A DNA stretch of 64,000 bases from Acidobacteria bacterium AB60 (GTDB taxonomy: Bacteria > Acidobacteriota > Terriglobia > Terriglobales > Acidobacteriaceae): positions 1 through 64,000 of the forward strand of contig VANK01000014.1 of NCBI GenBank assembly GCA_008682415.1, in the 5' to 3' direction. Within the stretch, counting starts at the first letter, position 1; each line of letters opens with the position of its first letter. A program made the position numbers and the translations under genes. Shown one piece after another: positions 61,190 through 64,000 of the stretch. The notes below the pieces were generated by a model, which saw nothing but the letters and a program-made list of their open reading frames with translations, made no database searches and was not told the DNA's origin.

Positions 61190-63925
61190 TTACTTCGCTT
61201 GGATTTCCAGGAGCCTCGCAGTGAATGAGCGCGGCGCATTGGGAGGGAGCAAGGCCAGCCCCTCGCGTGCGGTTGCGCGAGCGTCGTCTACTCGTCTGGC
61301 GGCACGATACGCCTGCGCGAGCGAAAGCAGTAACCCGGGGTGGTGCCGATGTGTTAGCAGAGCCTCATGCTCGGCCCGCTCCACCGCCAGCCGCGGATCC
61401 CGCAACGTGATGGGCCTCGCATTGAGGAGCGCAGAGATCTCCAGGTCGAGCGTGAAGGCCGTGTCTGGATGTCGCTCCGCCATGGTGTTGAGGGTTGCGA
61501 GCGCCGCGGACGTAAGCGCGGCAGCACCCGGCGCGTTTCCTAACCCCTGCTCCGCCGTCCCCAGTCGCTGCTCGATGCTGGCCAGTGCGGTTCTCCAGTC
61601 GTCATTGGAAGGATCGAGCTTCACCAATTGCTGCAAGATTGACTCCGCCGGCTTCAACTCCGCTATCGCCGCCTCAAGATTCCGCCGGCGATCGGCCGCA
61701 CCCGACGAAAACGCCGGGTCAGCGGCATCTTCAAAGTTGACGGCCGACTGGTTGAGGTCGACGTAGACGTCGAATTGCGAGCGGCTGTCGTTGGGATCCT
61801 GCGCGGCAATATCTCTCTGGATCCTCAACGCCTCTTCGAAGAGCGGCGCCGCCTGCGCAAACCTCGTCAATTCCCTGAGCGCCTGGGCGCGGTGGCGCAG
61901 CATATTGGCCCGTGTGCGCAGAGCGGAGAGGCCGTTAGTTTTTGCACCCGGAAGTGCCTCGAAGCCGTTCTCGGCGATCTCGTAGTCCTTCAGCGCCTGG
62001 GAGGGGTCCCACTCAATCTCCACATTGCCAACCTTCAGTTCATTGATCGGAATAGCGCGGCGCGCGCGCAGGAAGCCGGGATCGAGCCGGAGCGCTCGTT
62101 CGTCGAGCGCGATTGCTTGCCGATAGACCTTAAGCGCGCCGAGTAGATCGCCCATGCTCGGAGTTCCCGGCTGACCGAGTTCATCTCCAAGCGTTCCGTA
62201 GGCGGCAGCGGCTTCGCAGATTAGGGAAGCCGTCGCATCGCGCGCGGCAATTAGCCGGTCAAACACCTTGATCGCATCCCTCATCGAGGAGACCGCCTCC
62301 GATGTCTTCTCCATTCCCCACAATACTTCGCTGCGGGATTGCAGTGCGGAGGCTAGCGCGCGAAGGGATTCTTGGTCGGCAGTTCGGGTACCACTAAGGG
62401 ATCTTGCGATCGCCAATGCTTTGTCGAGGCTGATGAGCGCGCCGCTGCGATCACCCAGGTTCTGATCATATGGATTCCCCTGGATATTCCCCAGGCGCGT
62501 GTAGGCATTCACGAGGTCGAGTTGCGTCTGGCGATCGCCGGAAGCATCTTTGGATGCGCGGTCAAGATGTTCCAATACACGCGTCACCAACAGACGTTGT
62601 GCCCCGGTTGACCCAGGCAGTTCCTTGATAGCTTCGTCCAATTCGGAGATCAGGCTGTTGCTTAGCTCGCGCAGATCCGTGGCGCGTGCTTCCGCGCGGC
62701 GCCGTTCCAGGTTCGCCAGCCTCGACTGCCATAGCACACCACCCACTCCCGCGAGCACTGTGAGAATGATGATCGCCGCGGAGACCAGCGCGATTCGATG
62801 CCGGCGGGTGAATTTTCCGGCTCGATACGTGAACGTTCCACGCCGCGCCGAAACGGTACGCTCCTCCAAAAATGCTTGCACATCATCCGCCAACTGGGCA
62901 GCCGTCAGATAACGTTCGTTCGGCTCCTTGCGCAGGGCCTTCAGAACGATTGCTTCCAGGTCGGGATCGAGATGCGTGGCCGGATCCACCGCCATCGCCG
63001 GCCGCCGCGGGGCTTCCTCGCAAATCACACGCACCAATTCCGCGGTCGTGAACTCCGTCAATTCGTAAGGCAGCTTCCCCGTCAGCAGCAAATAAAGGAG
63101 CACACCCAGCGAGTATGTATCGGAGGCGGTGGTGATCGGATGCCCCAGCACCTGTTCGGGGCTGGCGTACTGCGGCGTAAACGACTGGAAACCTTGGCGC
63201 GTCAGTTCGCTATCGGACCCGAGCGCGGAAGGCGAAAGCAATTTAGCAGTTCCAAAGTCGAGAAGGCGCGGCGTCCCATCCGGGGTCACTAAGATATTGT
63301 CCGGCTTTAGATCACGATGCACTACAAGGTTCTGGTGAGCGAACTGGACCGCCTCGCACACCTTCTTGAACAGTTCGAGGCGCTCTGGGAGCGGAAGGGC
63401 TCTTCCCTCGCAATAGCGCTGGATGGTGAGGCCGTCGACGAATTCCATTACCAGAAAAAGTTCGCCTTGGGAGGTTACTCCGCCGTCAAGCAAGCGCGCG
63501 ATCCAGGGATGATTCAAGCCCGCCAGAATCTGCCGCTCCAACCGAAATCGCTCCCGGAAGAGATCGGTCGCAAGGGGAAGATCGATCAGCTTGATGGCTA
63601 CCTGCTGCTCGAAATTCCCGTCAACCCGATGCGCGATATACACAGCCCCCATGCCGCCACGCCCAATCAGGCGATCAATCTCATACGCTCCTACGCGTTT
63701 TCCTTCTTCGTTTGAAGATCCCTCACCTAGCCGCAATCGCAGGCTCGCGGCCGAAGTGAGTTCTTCCTCGGCGCATGCCCGCAGGAGAGACGACACTTCG
63801 GCCATAAGCTGTGCCTCTCCGTCGCAGAGCGATTCAATCAGCCCTGCCCGATCGCCTTCTGGCAGAGCGAGCGCCTGGTTGAAGATCGATTCGATTCGTT
63901 GCAGGTTCCCGGTAGAGAGTCTCAT
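61190..63925 (-). CDS. Membrane Ser/Thr protein kinase with C-terminal TPR-like repeats
   Basis: 911 residues. An N-terminal helical part (IESIFNQALALPEGDRAGLI, VSSLLRACAEE) leads to a complete PknB-type kinase: GRGGMGAVYIAHR (glycine loop), VAIKLIDLP (Lys112), HRDLKPDNIL, DFGTAKLL and an activation loop before TPQYASPEQVLGH. One transmembrane helix follows at about 380 (RIALVSAAIIILTVLAGVGG). The last 480 residues lie outside the cytoplasm and are helical, TPR-like (DLVNAYTRLGNIQGNPYDQN, AAPLFEEALRIQRDIAAQDP). This architecture is common in Acidobacteriota. The signal and targets are unknown. The ATG at 63925 is preferred to the GTG at 63952; neither has a strong ribosome site. Confidence 0.9.
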   Translation of the reverse strand: MRLSTGNLQRIESIFNQALALPEGDRAGLIESLCDGEAQLMAEVSSLLRACAEEELTSAASLRLRLGEGSSNEEGKRVGAYEIDRLIGRGGMGAVYIAHRVDGNFEQQVAIKLIDLPLATDLFRERFRLERQILAGLNHPWIARLLDGGVTSQGELFLVMEFVDGLTIQRYCEGRALPLPERLELFKKVCEAVQFAHQNLVVHRDLKPDNILVTPDGTPRLLDFGTAKLLSPSALGSDSELTRQGFQSFTPQYASPEQVLGHPITTASDTYSLGVLLYLLLTGKLPYELTEFTTAELVRVICEEAPRRPAMAVDPATHLDPDLEAIVLKALRKEPNERYLTAAQLADDVQAFLEERTVSARRGTFTYRAGKFTRRHRIALVSAAIIILTVLAGVGGVLWQSRLANLERRRAEARATDLRELSNSLISELDEAIKELPGSTGAQRLLVTRVLEHLDRASKDASGDRQTQLDLVNAYTRLGNIQGNPYDQNLGDRSGALISLDKALAIARSLSGTRTADQESLRALASALQSRSEVLWGMEKTSEAVSSMRDAIKVFDRLIAARDATASLICEAAAAYGTLGDELGQPGTPSMGDLLGALKVYRQAIALDERALRLDPGFLRARRAIPINELKVGNVEIEWDPSQALKDYEIAENGFEALPGAKTNGLSALRTRANMLRHRAQALRELTRFAQAAPLFEEALRIQRDIAAQDPNDSRSQFDVYVDLNQSAVNFEDAADPAFSSGAADRRRNLEAAIAELKPAESILQQLVKLDPSNDDWRTALASIEQRLGTAEQGLGNAPGAAALTSAALATLNTMAERHPDTAFTLDLEISALLNARPITLRDPRLAVERAEHEALLTHRHHPGLLLSLAQAYRAARRVDDARATAREGLALLPPNAPRSFTARLLEIQAK

Positions 63926-64000
63926 GACATTCGATCTTGCTGAATCGGGCACAATCTCGCTTATTGAAGAAGGCGGGAAAACGCGACAGAATGACTCAAA

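Overview
The window looks like a chromosomal segment of a high-GC Gram-negative bacterium, most probably Acidobacteriota of the Terriglobia/Acidobacteriales type. The grounds are four very large TonB-dependent receptors (TBDRs) with an N-terminal carboxypeptidase-like domain and no SusD partner, two CRTAC1-type FG-GAP/ASPIC-UnbV proteins beside secreted TPR proteins, a DUF3857/transglutaminase-like protein, and a Ser/Thr kinase-TPR protein. This placement comes from protein style; no rRNA, tRNA, CRISPR array or insertion sequence was recognised.

Layout. (1) 0-7.3 kb: a RibBA-type riboflavin gene with a diverged GTP cyclohydrolase II half, a 75-residue protein, a secreted protein of unknown function, a heptamer tandem repeat, a GH92 alpha-mannosidase and a DUF3857 protein. 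(2) 7.4-18.1 kb: TPR, CRTAC1, TBDR, CRTAC1 and TPR genes in a nearly mirror-symmetric block. (3) 18.1-26.9 kb: a sulfur-assimilation region. Two tandem short ORFs ending in runs of cysteine codons precede a TBDR. A third cysteine-containing leader ORF, followed by overlapping antiterminator and terminator structures, precedes cysD-cysN-cysH and a TauE/SafE-like permease. This is the most interesting part of the window: it looks like a cysteine-responsive attenuation regulon that includes an outer-membrane receptor. (4) 27.0-28.6 kb: a 41-residue ORF, a good sigma-54 promoter with an upstream array of CGTCAC boxes, a STAS protein with an acidic DEDG in place of the phospho-serine motif, and a Crp/Fnr regulator.

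(5) 28.6-49.3 kb: a plant-polysaccharide locus. It holds a LacI regulator, an aldo/keto reductase resembling L-galactose/L-fucose dehydrogenase, a membrane-anchored regulator, a TBDR followed four bases later by a TPR protein, GH31, GH36, GH29, an esterase and GH51, and an XRE-cupin regulator at the far end. The enzyme set fits removal of alpha-xylosyl, fucosyl, arabinosyl, galactosyl and acyl side groups, as on xyloglucan or related hemicellulose. Similar operator-like motifs precede the AKR, TBDR and GH29 genes.

(6) 49.5-56.2 kb: six genes joined by five ATGA overlaps. They encode a C30 carotenoid (staphyloxanthin-like) pathway: CrtN desaturase, an aldehyde dehydrogenase fused to a DUF2141 domain, CrtP/CrtNb oxygenase, CrtQ glycosyltransferase, CrtO acyltransferase and a small unknown protein. 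(7) 56.3-64 kb: a convergent TBDR, a SAM methyltransferase and a membrane Ser/Thr kinase with a TPR-rich C-terminal part.

All functional assignments come from reading motifs and recalled family features; no database search was run.
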